Below, piece after piece: positions 47,384-55,380 of a stretch of DNA of 64,000 nt. Made by a program: the position numbers and the translations under genes. The stretch spans positions 62,001 through 126,000 of the forward strand of contig NZ_JACHHB010000005.1 in the NCBI RefSeq assembly GCF_014202575.1, written 5' to 3'. The number at the start of each line of letters is the position of its first letter. Positions within the stretch are counted from its first letter, which is position 1. Below the pieces are notes generated by a model. The model saw only the letters and a list, made by a program, of their open reading frames with translations, searched no databases and was not told the DNA's origin. Origin of the DNA: Texcoconibacillus texcoconensis. Lineage in GTDB: Bacteria > Bacillota > Bacilli > Bacillales > Salisediminibacteriaceae.

Positions 47384-48469
47384 ATGGCAAGATTCAATTT
47401 TAACCCTGGACCGGCCGCGCTTCCAAAGTCGGTCCTTGAAACTGCTCAAAAAGAATTTACCAACTATGATTCTACACATATGTCCGTACTGGAACTCTCT
47501 CACCGTTCAAAATCATACGAAGACATTCACTTTGAAGCGGTGAAACGTTTACGTTCTCTCTTAGACATTCCTGAGCAATATGAAGTGTTATTTTTACAAG
47601 GTGGCGCTAGTCAACAATTTGCTATGGTTCCAATGAATTTTTTAAATTCAGAACAATCTGCATCTTATATTGTTTCTGGTTCGTGGTCAGAAAAAGCATT
47701 AAAGGAAGCGAAAAGCATTGGACAAGCTGAAATATATGCCAGTACGAAAGATACAAATTATACTAAAATTCCAGATGTTCATTCCATTCAGAATATCAAT
47801 GAAAAAACAGCCTATGTTCATTTAACAAGTAACAACACGATTTACGGAACACAGTGGAGAGATTTCCCTGAAACAGATACAACTCCTTTAATCGCGGATA
47901 TGTCGAGTGATATTCTTAGTCGCCGTTTTGACGTTCGTTCCTTTTCATTATTTTATGCAGGGGCACAAAAAAACCTCGGCCCTTCAGGTGTAACGGTCGT
48001 CGTTGCAGATCGACAATTCCTTGAAAAGAGCCGTAAAGACATTCCAACGATTTTTTCATATCAAACCCATGTTGAAAAACACTCTCTTTATCACACACCA
48101 CCAACATTTTCTATTTATATGTTGAATCTCGTGTTGAAGTGGGTTGAAGAACAGGGTGGGATTGATGCGATTGAATCGTTAAACAAACAAAAAGCAGAAA
48201 AGTTATATGATGCGATTGACCATAGTAACAACTTTTATAAAGGACATGCTGAAGTCGCTAGTCGTTCAGCTATGAACGTAACCTTTACACTTGAGAATAA
48301 GGAATTAGAAGAATTGTTTTTACAAGAAGCAGAAGAAGCAGGTTTTTCTGGCTTAAAAGGACACAGGTCAGTAGGTGGGCTGCGAGCATCATTATATAAT
48401 GCCGTTCCCCTAGAAGCAGTAAATGCCCTTTGTTCATTCATGGACGATTTCCGCCATCGCCATCAATAA
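47384..48469 (+). CDS. serC: Phosphoserine aminotransferase
   Basis: PLP enzyme of serine synthesis (3-phosphohydroxypyruvate + Glu). 361 residues from the ATG at 47384, which follows AAGGAGG by 9 nt. RFNFNPGPAALP starts the protein; QGGASQQFAMVP holds the phosphate site; the PLP lysine is in YAGAQKNLGPSG near residue 197. The position between hit and scoC matches B. subtilis. Confidence 0.98.
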   Translation: MARFNFNPGPAALPKSVLETAQKEFTNYDSTHMSVLELSHRSKSYEDIHFEAVKRLRSLLDIPEQYEVLFLQGGASQQFAMVPMNFLNSEQSASYIVSGSWSEKALKEAKSIGQAEIYASTKDTNYTKIPDVHSIQNINEKTAYVHLTSNNTIYGTQWRDFPETDTTPLIADMSSDILSRRFDVRSFSLFYAGAQKNLGPSGVTVVVADRQFLEKSRKDIPTIFSYQTHVEKHSLYHTPPTFSIYMLNLVLKWVEEQGGIDAIESLNKQKAEKLYDAIDHSNNFYKGHAEVASRSAMNVTFTLENKELEELFLQEAEEAGFSGLKGHRSVGGLRASLYNAVPLEAVNALCSFMDDFRHRHQ

Positions 48470-48528
48470 TGTTAACCAAAATAATTTTACAATAACAACA
48501 CTTTACCCTTTCATCAGGAGGAATTTCC

Positions 48529-48888
48529 ATGAGCCATCGTTCGTTTAAATATGGACTCTTATTCGGTAGCCTCATTTCCGGGGGGGTCGCCTTATTAACC
48601 GCTCCTAATAGTGGAAAAGAAACGCAAAGGGATATTTTACACAAAACGAGAGACACAAAACAAAAATTAATCGAAAAGAAGCAGGAATTAAAAGCCATCC
48701 AACGCCAACTAAATGAACTTTTATCGACATCTAAAAAAACAATTCCACCTACAGTTTATGAACTTAAACAAGACATACAGTCATGGAGGTCTGAGGTTCA
48801 AGATCACATTCAACAATTGCAATCTTACCGCCATTCTATCGAGGAAAAAATAAAAGAACTAGAAAAAGTATTAAAATACAAGTCATAA
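48529..48888 (+). CDS. YtxH-domain protein (YhaH-like)
   Basis: 119 residues: a short N-terminal hydrophobic segment with Gly-rich LLFGSLISGGVALLTAPNSG, the YtxH-family hallmark, followed by a long charged coiled coil (KLIEKKQELKAIQRQLNEL). TCAGGAGG precedes the ATG. The place before scoC matches B. subtilis yhaH, a general-stress-type gene family; function unknown. Confidence 0.88.
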   Translation: MSHRSFKYGLLFGSLISGGVALLTAPNSGKETQRDILHKTRDTKQKLIEKKQELKAIQRQLNELLSTSKKTIPPTVYELKQDIQSWRSEVQDHIQQLQSYRHSIEEKIKELEKVLKYKS

Positions 48889-48911
48889 CAATTCCCAATA
48901 CGAGCCTCCCT

Positions 48912-48987
48912 CTCAACAATAGGACTGAAACATCCAATAACAAATCAGTTGTTTAAATGTTCAGAAAATAAACCCCCTACTGTTGAG
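48912..48987. repeat. Inverted repeat upstream of scoC
   Basis: CTCAACAATAGG (48912-48923) and CCTACTGTTGAG (48976-48987) are 11/12 complementary across 52 nt, with a small AACAA/TTGTT hairpin between. No T run follows, so an operator or leader fold is as likely as a terminator. Confidence 0.4.
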
Positions 48988-49087
48988 GCGATTACCATTC
49001 TATGTTAAGATATCCATATCATTTTGTTGGAAAAGTAATGAATTTTCGGAATTTAACACTCTAAAATATTGAGGGGGGCGAGTACCA

Positions 49088-49669
49088 TTGTATGACTCTA
49101 AAAATCCATCGATTTTAGAATCGATGATTTTTAACCAAAGGATGACGCAGCTGAGTAAAGCACTTTGGAAATCGATTGAAAAGGACTGGCAGCAATGGAT
49201 CAAACCGTTCAATTTAAATATTAACGAGCATCATATTTTGTGGATCGCACATCACCTTGAAGGAGCATCGATCTCTGATATCGCTAAGTTTGGCGTGATG
49301 CATGTATCAACTGCGTTTAATTTCTCAAAGAAACTCGAAGATCGAGGCCTCCTGCGATTTTCTAAAAACGTAAAAGACAAACGAAATACGTACGTCATGC
49401 TTACGAAAGATGGAAACGATTTGCTTTTTGAAACGCTAAAAGCTTATGATCCAAACAATTATCAAGTTTATAAAGGAAGTCTACCAATAAAAGAATTATA
49501 CGGTAAGTTTCCTGAATTTTCGGAACTGACAACCATTGTTAAACATATTTATGGAGAGGACTTTATGGTTTTATTCGAAAAATCATTAGATCTTATCGAT
49601 GAGGATATCCTTGAAGACGAAAACAGTGTGTTGTCTTCAGAAAACGGAAACAAATCTGAACCCGTATAA
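49088..49669 (+). CDS. scoC: Transition-state regulator ScoC (Hpr), MarR type
   Basis: 193 residues from a TTG start (GGGGGG 9 nt upstream). MarR-family winged helix: [20 protein letters not shown], recognition helix [19 protein letters not shown], wing [12 protein letters not shown]; the C-terminal extension is acidic. In B. subtilis it represses extracellular proteases, sporulation and peptide-transport genes during the transition to stationary phase. Context (serC, yhaH-like, prsA nearby) is conserved. Confidence 0.96.
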   Translation: MYDSKNPSILESMIFNQRMTQLSKALWKSIEKDWQQWIKPFNLNINEHHILWIAHHLEGASISDIAKFGVMHVSTAFNFSKKLEDRGLLRFSKNVKDKRNTYVMLTKDGNDLLFETLKAYDPNNYQVYKGSLPIKELYGKFPEFSELTTIVKHIYGEDFMVLFEKSLDLIDEDILEDENSVLSSENGNKSEPV

Positions 49670-49823
49670 GGTGGATTTTACTGCTTTATAACTTTTGTTC
49701 AGAACAGTACTAAAGCCTATTTAGGTTCCAAAAAAATCAACGCTAAAATTTTTTGAAACCCTCTTGATTTTTCCTTTGAAAAAGCGTAAATTACCTTAGG
49801 AATTAAAAAGAGGGGGTGAGCAG

Positions 49824-50366
49824 ATGAACTGCTATCAAACTGTTGACATTTTGAATCGTACTGGGAAACAAAGGTTACTATTTTTATCGTTTCTTATTGC
49901 CTGTCTATTTTTTATTTTCTATTTCATGATTTTTCGCACCTTTTTCTCACAAGAGGTACTTGTTGACTATGGGTTTTTCTCCATGGTTATTAGTTTGGTT
50001 TTAATCATTCCCATACATCAGTTATTTCATTGCATTCCGGTTTGGGTTATGGGAAAAAAAGCGAAAATAGGGTTTATACTTCAACGATACCCACGTATGT
50101 ATTGCATGATTAAAGAGGTAACACCTAAATCTTTGACAGTAGTTTCCATCTGCTCACCGGCGTTTTTTATGACAGGAATGGCAATTATTGCCTCTTTACA
50201 GTATCCACAGTTTCTCCATTATTTCGCTTTAATGGCCTCGTTCAATATCGGGATTTGTGTATATGACTTTATGTATTTACAGCCGATCCTGAAGGCACCG
50301 AGAAAATGTTGGATAGAAGATAAGGGTGGATCATTCCATATCTTATCAGTCAATCAAGTTGGATAA
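49824..50366 (+). CDS. DUF3267 membrane protein with altered zincin motif
   Basis: 180 residues, four membrane segments. The family (putative membrane zinc peptidase) normally has HExxH; here helix 2 ends in IPIHQLFHCIP, that is HQxxH, so the catalytic Glu is replaced by Gln. AGAGGGGGTGAGCAG precedes the ATG. It lies downstream of scoC as B. subtilis yhaJ does. A catalytic role is doubtful. Confidence 0.8.
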   Translation: MNCYQTVDILNRTGKQRLLFLSFLIACLFFIFYFMIFRTFFSQEVLVDYGFFSMVISLVLIIPIHQLFHCIPVWVMGKKAKIGFILQRYPRMYCMIKEVTPKSLTVVSICSPAFFMTGMAIIASLQYPQFLHYFALMASFNIGICVYDFMYLQPILKAPRKCWIEDKGGSFHILSVNQVG

Positions 50367-50414
50367 AAACACATTGAAACGCCCTACATGCTAATATGGG
50401 TATAAAAAATAACT

Positions 50415-50468
50415 AAAAATGTCCGCTTCTCTCTTTCAACACCTGACAAGAGGTTAGCGGACATTTTA
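50415..50468. terminator. Bidirectional terminator
   Basis: AAAATGTCCGCT pairs with AGCGGACATTTT (50417-50467); between the convergent DUF3267 and YpmS-family genes. Confidence 0.8.
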
Positions 50469-50481
50469 ATTACAAACGATA

Positions 50482-51066
50482 TCATGATATATAGAAGATA
50501 AACTCAATTTTATCATTCTGTAAATCAAATGATTTTGTTTCAATTCTCATTCCTTCCAAGTCAATGGCCGTCACTTGAACATAAATCGCTTCATCTTCCG
50601 GGAGAACAGATACCCAATGAGGTAAGTCGATATATTGATCAATCAAAGACAAAGCTTGTCTGACGGGGAGCTGGAAAGATTGTAACTGAAAATGAGGATC
50701 TGTTAATTTTAAGTCTCCATTTTCTAGCACTTCTGGAAACAGTGAAAGGCTAACATCTGTTGTGCGTCCAAATATTGGAATTTTTACTTCAGTTCTTACA
50801 TCGTCTGCTAATTCTACATGATAATTAACCCTATCACTATCACTCGTTTGCCTTGCTAATAATTGATTCAATTGAACCTTCGTAGTCGAGACATGGAATT
50901 GTGCTTCATCTGGTTGTTCTTGGACCTCGATTCTCCAGTCATCTTCGTCTGCTGGCGAGGATAACAAAGTAAACCAGCTGACCACAATACCTACGAAAGC
51001 AATGAGTAAGACTGATACTAAACTAAAAAAGGCGATTTTCCATTTTCTTTCCTTGAAATTTTCCAT
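50482..51066 (-). CDS. YpmS-family (DUF2140) membrane-anchored protein
   Basis: 194 residues from the ATG at 51066 (GGTGGAGGCTTATCACAG upstream). One N-terminal helix (IAFFSLVSVLLIAFVGIVVS) anchors an extracytoplasmic domain with VQLNQLLARQTSDSDR and KIPIFGRTTDVSLSLFPE, typical of DUF2140. The function of the family is unknown; it resembles the lipid-binding TULIP-like surface domains only in general layout. Confidence 0.85.
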   Translation of the reverse strand: MENFKERKWKIAFFSLVSVLLIAFVGIVVSWFTLLSSPADEDDWRIEVQEQPDEAQFHVSTTKVQLNQLLARQTSDSDRVNYHVELADDVRTEVKIPIFGRTTDVSLSLFPEVLENGDLKLTDPHFQLQSFQLPVRQALSLIDQYIDLPHWVSVLPEDEAIYVQVTAIDLEGMRIETKSFDLQNDKIEFIFYIS

Positions 51067-51190
51067 CTGTGATAAGCCTCCACCAAGGTTAGTCACTAAT
51101 ATGTCTTATAAATTTTACCCAAAAATCTATCTTTTTAAAAGAACTTTTGGTAAAGTAAAGGAGAGTCACCTTTACTATGGGGGTTGCTAG

Positions 51191-51370
51191 ATGTTCATTC
51201 CATACTTTTTATTCGCATTCTTTTATATGTTCACCATCAACTCGATGACGAACAGCCTATGTATCCAAAGAGAAATACCAGAAGAAAAACAGCCAAAAGT
51301 ATTTCGTACAATTAACGTATTAATCACTATTTTATTGACTTCTGCTTATTTCCGGATTTTCATTGCATAA
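51191..51370 (+). CDS. Small two-helix membrane protein, 59 residues
   Basis: MFIPYFLFAFFYMFTINSMT.. with a central charged loop (REIPEEKQPKVF) and a second hydrophobic segment (NVLITILLTSAYFRIFIA). GGGGGTTGCTAG precedes the ATG and a strong terminator follows directly after the stop. The promoter-side base composition and the terminator support a real gene; family not recognised. Confidence 0.65.
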   Translation: MFIPYFLFAFFYMFTINSMTNSLCIQREIPEEKQPKVFRTINVLITILLTSAYFRIFIA

Positions 51371-51385
51371 TGTAAATCGAAATAT

Positions 51386-51414
51386 AAAAGAGGGGAATCC
51401 CCCCTCTTTTTTAT
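51386..51414. terminator. Terminator serving both small genes
   Basis: AAAAGAGGGG, loop AATC, CCCCTCTTTT followed by T on the plus strand; on the minus strand the complement also ends in CTTTTATATTT. Confidence 0.85.
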
Positions 51415-51422
51415 ATCTTTGT

Positions 51423-51503
51423 TTAAACCCATGCTGCCCCGATAATGACCAACAGGACAAAGAGAACAACAACCAAAGCAAACCCTGTTGTGTGTTTATG
51501 CAT
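51423..51503 (-). CDS. YjcZ-family miniature sporulation protein
   Basis: 26 residues: MHKHTTGFALVVVLFVLLVI then IGAAWV. The GFALxVVLFxLLxIxGAxxV pattern is the hallmark of the YjcZ family, to which small B. subtilis spore-assembly proteins such as SscA belong. AAAGGAGGTGTCTGT is an excellent ribosome site. The role is probably in late spore assembly; inferred from family. Confidence 0.85.
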   Translation of the reverse strand: MHKHTTGFALVVVLFVLLVIIGAAWV

Positions 51504-51579
51504 ACAGACACCTCCTTTATTAAATAATCCATCGTCGACTTGGCACTCTTTAAAATGAAGACCTTTTAATGACTTTACA

Positions 51580-51653
51580 TTTTAACGTACTTCTGAAAGA
51601 AGTCTCCCTCTTCAAGCAACCCGTATGGGTGGTAAGTGGTGGGAGTGATTCAC
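51580..51653 (+). mobile_element. Solo IS200/IS605-TnpB-type right end (copy A)
   Basis: ACGTACTTCTGAAAG.. leads to TCAAGCAACCCGTATGGG and GGTAAGTGGTGGGAGTGATT then CAC. The distal 45 bases are nearly identical to copy B at 56721-56802. Right ends of IS605-family elements have this form: tnpB 3' end, imperfect hairpin, TTCAC terminus. The left half of the hairpin is degenerate here (CTCCCTC). No transposase or tnpB gene is present. Confidence 0.55.
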
Positions 51654-51874
51654 AGAACAGCCTTCCCTCCCTTGTAACCTTTTCTGTAATATCATAGTCA
51701 GTATGATAAAATGACGTATACATACTCATCCAAACAATTAAAAATTCCACGGCCAGGCCTATTACTCCCCTCTTCTCACTTCATTCAATGACATATTTTT
51801 ATCTCATTGGAAAATATGCTATAGTTGATAAGTACAAATTTACATAAGAAAAACAATTAGAGGAGTGGAGCAGT
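51654..51874. other. Upstream region of prsA
   Basis: About 220 bases after copy A; AT-rich, with several -10-like runs (TATAGT near 51820) but no convincing -35, and no ORF. It presumably holds the prsA promoter. Confidence 0.3.
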
Positions 51875-52786
51875 TTGAAAAAATCGTTACTTTTAATGAC
51901 TTCTACCGTTGTCCTTTTATTAAGCGCTTGTAACGACAATGGACAAGATACCGCTGAAGGGAATGAAGAGAATGTAACGAACAACGATCACATTCTCGTT
52001 GACACAAATGCAGGATCAATTACAGAAGGAGAGCTCGTCCATTCTCTCGTTGATCAGTATGGCGATGCTATCCTCGAGCAACTCGTCGTAGAAAAAATAT
52101 TTGAAAGTAAAGCTGAATCAATGGATATAAGTGAAGATGAAATTGACGAAGAGTTAGAAGAACTAAAAGCAATGATGGGCGTCTCCTCTGACGATGAGCT
52201 CTATCAAATGCTTGAAATGCAAGGTATGGGTGGAGAAGAACAAATTCGCAGCCAAATTAAAACACAAATCGTTTTACAACATTTAGCTGGCATCGATGAC
52301 GATGAAGTGACAGATGAAGATGTTGAACGAGAATATGAAGCTGGTGAAGAAGTTCAAGCGCGTCATATTTTAGTTAATGATGAAGAAGAGGCAAATGATC
52401 TTTATGAAAGATTACAAGATGGCGAAGACTTTGCAGAGCTTGCTCAAGAATACTCTCAAGATGGTTCTGCTGAAGAAGGCGGCGACCTCGGTTCTTTCCG
52501 CCGTGGAGAGATGGTCCCATCATTTGAAGAGACTGCTTTCCATTTAGATGAAGGTGAAATTAGCGAGCCAGTTGAATCACAGTTCGGTTATCACATTATT
52601 GAAGTGACCGACCGTATCCCATTTGAAAGTTCTTTAGAAGAAGAACAACAACAATTGATTGCAGCCATTAATGAACGGAAAAACAAATCAATGGAAGAGA
52701 GAATGATCGAAGCACAAAGGGAACTGATCGAAAATGCTGACATCGATGTACAAGATGAACGTTTCGAACATCTCTTTGACATGTAA
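51875..52786 (+). CDS. prsA: Extracytoplasmic foldase lipoprotein PrsA
   Basis: 303 residues from a TTG start (GAGGAGTGGAGCAG upstream). Lipoprotein signal with LLSAC (Cys 19). An acidic N-terminal chaperone region is followed by a parvulin PPIase domain ([20 protein letters not shown], ..[30 protein letters not shown]) and a helical C-terminus. It folds secreted proteins after Sec export. The protein is unusually rich in Asp and Glu. Position beside scoC and yhaM-like genes matches B. subtilis. Confidence 0.97.
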   Translation: MKKSLLLMTSTVVLLLSACNDNGQDTAEGNEENVTNNDHILVDTNAGSITEGELVHSLVDQYGDAILEQLVVEKIFESKAESMDISEDEIDEELEELKAMMGVSSDDELYQMLEMQGMGGEEQIRSQIKTQIVLQHLAGIDDDEVTDEDVEREYEAGEEVQARHILVNDEEEANDLYERLQDGEDFAELAQEYSQDGSAEEGGDLGSFRRGEMVPSFEETAFHLDEGEISEPVESQFGYHIIEVTDRIPFESSLEEEQQQLIAAINERKNKSMEERMIEAQRELIENADIDVQDERFEHLFDM

Positions 52787-52796
52787 ATGTTTCTTC

Positions 52797-52830
52797 ACGA
52801 TGAGGTCAATACGACCTCATCGTTTTTTAT
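52797..52830 (+). terminator. Rho-independent terminator of prsA
   Basis: ACGATGAGGT, loop CAATACG, ACCTCATCGT then TTTTTA. Confidence 0.9.
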
Positions 52831-52980
52831 TTATCTCTTTTCGTCTGCCGTCTAGGTTGTTGTTATTAGAAATAGCTTTTTTAATGATAATATGAATTAA
52901 CTTAATGCCTATAGCGAAAAACGTAGCAGTTGTGAGAAGATAAGAGTAGTTCAAATACGTGTAGAAGAGGAGGAATTCAA

Positions 52981-53835
52981 ATGACAATTGGTTATTTCAA
53001 TGGTGAATTTATCTCTACTGATGATTCTGTCATCCCTATCGATGAACGCGGACATCAATTTGGCGATGGGGTTTATGAAGTTATTCGTACTTATAATGGC
53101 ATACCTTTCAAACTTGAAGAGCACCTAGACAGACTCGAGATGAGCATGAAAGCAATCCAACTACCTCAATCCGCTAACACTGAACGAGAACACCTTCGTT
53201 TTATTATCTACCAAGGGATTGAAAAATCACAATTACAGAACGCGGACGTGTACATACAAATCACTCGTGGTATCGCGACGAGACAGCACTTATTTCCTAA
53301 CGTGCCCGCTTCTGTTTCAATGACCGTCCGCTCTAGTAAATTTTCAGCAAACAATATTCACGATCGCGTAATGACGGCCATGCTCCACGAGGACGAAAGA
53401 TGGAAAAACTGTTATATCAAATCATTAAATTTACTGCCTAACATTTTAGCCAAACAAACAGCTACCGATGCAGGATTCGGTGAAGCTATTCTCATACGTG
53501 ATCATTATATCAGTGAAGGTACGAGTTCGAATGTGTTCATCGTGAAAGAAGAAACATTATATACACCACCTCTTTCACACCACATCCTTGCAGGTGTAAC
53601 TCGAAAAACAATCCTTGATCTCGCAAGTTCACTCTCGATTCCTTGTGAAGAAACCGAGATCACGCCAGAAGATGTAAAAAATGCTGATGAAGTGTTCATC
53701 ACAAGCACCACTTTGGAAGTAACGCCAATTATAAAAGTTGATGATCAAATGATTAGTCACGGTCAGCCTGGAAAAATAACAACCAAAATCTTTAACTCTT
53801 TTTTAAATGAGGCGAAGTGCACCTCTACCTTCTAA
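52981..53835 (+). CDS. dat: D-amino-acid transaminase
   Basis: Fold-type IV PLP enzyme that interconverts D-Ala/D-Glu and oxo acids. 284 residues. YFNGEFISTDDSVIPIDERG and FGDGVYEVIRTYNG at the N-terminus; the PLP lysine is in CYIKSLNLLPNILAKQ near residue 145; SEGTSSNVFIV and TSTTLEVTPI complete the active site. D-amino-acid rather than branched-chain specificity is inferred from these motifs. Overlapped at its end by the longer frame of the next gene. Confidence 0.93.
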   Translation: MTIGYFNGEFISTDDSVIPIDERGHQFGDGVYEVIRTYNGIPFKLEEHLDRLEMSMKAIQLPQSANTEREHLRFIIYQGIEKSQLQNADVYIQITRGIATRQHLFPNVPASVSMTVRSSKFSANNIHDRVMTAMLHEDERWKNCYIKSLNLLPNILAKQTATDAGFGEAILIRDHYISEGTSSNVFIVKEETLYTPPLSHHILAGVTRKTILDLASSLSIPCEETEITPEDVKNADEVFITSTTLEVTPIIKVDDQMISHGQPGKITTKIFNSFLNEAKCTSTF

Positions 53836-53867
53836 AACGAAAGCAGATGCGAAAAGGAGGAACATCG

Positions 53868-54911
53868 TTGTCGCACAAAACAGACCCTGTCTCTATCGGG
53901 CGAATGAATAAAGGGGAAAACAATTGTATTACAGATGTACCCGGTGTACACGTTGGGCACGTCACGCTCGATGAACCGTTAGATAATGAAAACGGTGATT
54001 ATGCATGTACTGGTGTGACTGCGATTCTCCCCCACAACGAAAACATTTTTCGGGAGAAAGTGACAGCAGCAAGCTATATTATTAATGGCTTCGGTAAAAC
54101 GACGGGACTCATTCAAATTGATGAATTAGGGTTACTTGAATCACCAATCATGTTAACAAACACTTTCAGTATCCCTGCCGTTACCCAAGGTACACTCGAA
54201 TACCTTTTAAAACAAAATCCAGAAATCGGTGACACTACAGGAACTGTTAACACTGTTGTAGGCGAATGTAATGACGGATATTTAAATAGCATACGGACGT
54301 TTTCAATCCAACCCAAACATGCAATTGAAGCCATTGAAAATGCAAAAACTACACCTAGTGAGGAAGGTGCAGTTGGTGCAGGAAAAGGAATGGTTTGTTT
54401 TGGTTATAAAGGTGGCATCGGATCCTCATCCAGAATTGTAAACGTCCAAGGCGAATCCATTTCGTATACGATCGGTTGCCTTGTTCTTTCAAACTTCGGT
54501 TCAAAACAAGATGCGCGCATTATCGACCCATCTGCAAGTAAAACAAACGATGAAGAGGCACCTACTTCAGATGGATCCATCATGATTATCTGCGCTACAA
54601 ACGCACCGATGAGTGACAGGCAATTACGTCGTCTCTCCAAACGTTGTAGCATCGGACTCGGAAGAACTGGTGGAAACTTCCATAATGGCAGTGGCGATAT
54701 CGTCATTTCATTTTCAACAGCTCACCGACATGACCATTTTGCTAAAAGTCATACGGAAGTGAAGACACAAGTTCGCGACGACCATCCTGTAATGAACGAA
54801 TGCTTTACGGCAGCTGCTGAGGCTTGTGAAGAAGCCATCGTCCGCTCTTTACAATTTGCTACTGCGACAAGCGGAAAACGCCAGCGAACGGTTTTACCCT
54901 TTTACAAGTGA
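53868..54911 (+). CDS. P1-family peptidase (DmpA/ornithine acetyltransferase fold)
   Basis: 347 residues from a TTG at 53868 (AGGAGG 7 nt upstream). Self-processing Ntn-type aminopeptidase family; known DmpA cleaves N-terminal L- and D-residues. Visible: NCITDVPGVHVGHVTL, VVGECNDGYLN, GAVGAGKGMVCFGYKGGIGS and the nucleophile region TSDGSIMIICATNAPMSD, with autocleavage expected before Ser. It is 32 nt after dat, so probably one operon. This pairing suggests joint use of D-amino-acid peptides. Confidence 0.9.
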   Translation: MSHKTDPVSIGRMNKGENNCITDVPGVHVGHVTLDEPLDNENGDYACTGVTAILPHNENIFREKVTAASYIINGFGKTTGLIQIDELGLLESPIMLTNTFSIPAVTQGTLEYLLKQNPEIGDTTGTVNTVVGECNDGYLNSIRTFSIQPKHAIEAIENAKTTPSEEGAVGAGKGMVCFGYKGGIGSSSRIVNVQGESISYTIGCLVLSNFGSKQDARIIDPSASKTNDEEAPTSDGSIMIICATNAPMSDRQLRRLSKRCSIGLGRTGGNFHNGSGDIVISFSTAHRHDHFAKSHTEVKTQVRDDHPVMNECFTAAAEACEEAIVRSLQFATATSGKRQRTVLPFYK

Positions 54912-54920
54912 ATCAATCTT

Positions 54921-55187
54921 TTACTGACCCATCTTTTTATCACGATAGCGTAAAAGCCACTTTGCTAATGCCTGTTCTGATTCCTTGGTTGCCTCCGTCT
55001 CTACTCGGGTTGAACGATCGCTGAAATAACGGTAAGCTGAGTAGATGATTGCTAAAATGATCGCTCCCTGCCACACAGGTGAATGTGCGAATATATCGTA
55101 TAGGGGCGTCGTCAAAAATACGATTCTCATCATAAAGGCAAACAACATTAAGCCAAGAACTGTAAAAATAACATAAATAGGTTTCAC
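54921..55187 (-). CDS. Small membrane protein, YhaL-like
   Basis: 88 residues from a GTG at 55187 (AAGGAG 9 nt upstream). Two membrane segments: PIYVIFTVLGLMLFAFMMRI, and WQGAIILAIIYSAYRYFS, followed by a charged tail with RYRDKKMGQ. The second segment and tail resemble the sporulation protein YhaL (IIxSAYK-type pattern), which in B. subtilis lies between prsA and yhaM. The first helix would be an addition. Assignment is tentative. Confidence 0.6.
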   Translation of the reverse strand: MKPIYVIFTVLGLMLFAFMMRIVFLTTPLYDIFAHSPVWQGAIILAIIYSAYRYFSDRSTRVETEATKESEQALAKWLLRYRDKKMGQ

Positions 55188-55326
55188 TTTGACCCTCTCC
55201 TTTGGACAAGCTTTTCCATACAACCTATGAAAAGCTCGTCCCATTTATGCAAAAATCCATTCACATTACGAAATCATGTGGATGGCAGTGGTGATCATAG
55301 AGGCATCACATCGAGAATTTACAAAC

Positions 55327-55357
55327 TGAACTGATTGGACTTGGAACCATCAGTTCA
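55327..55357. repeat. Perfect 9-bp inverted repeat just upstream of yhaM-like gene
   Basis: TGAACTGAT (55327-55335) and ATCAGTTCA (55349-55357), 13-nt loop, ending 24 nt before the start codon and just ahead of the ribosome site; no T run. Confidence 0.5.
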
Positions 55358-55380
55358 CTTATTAATGGAGTTGATTACAA

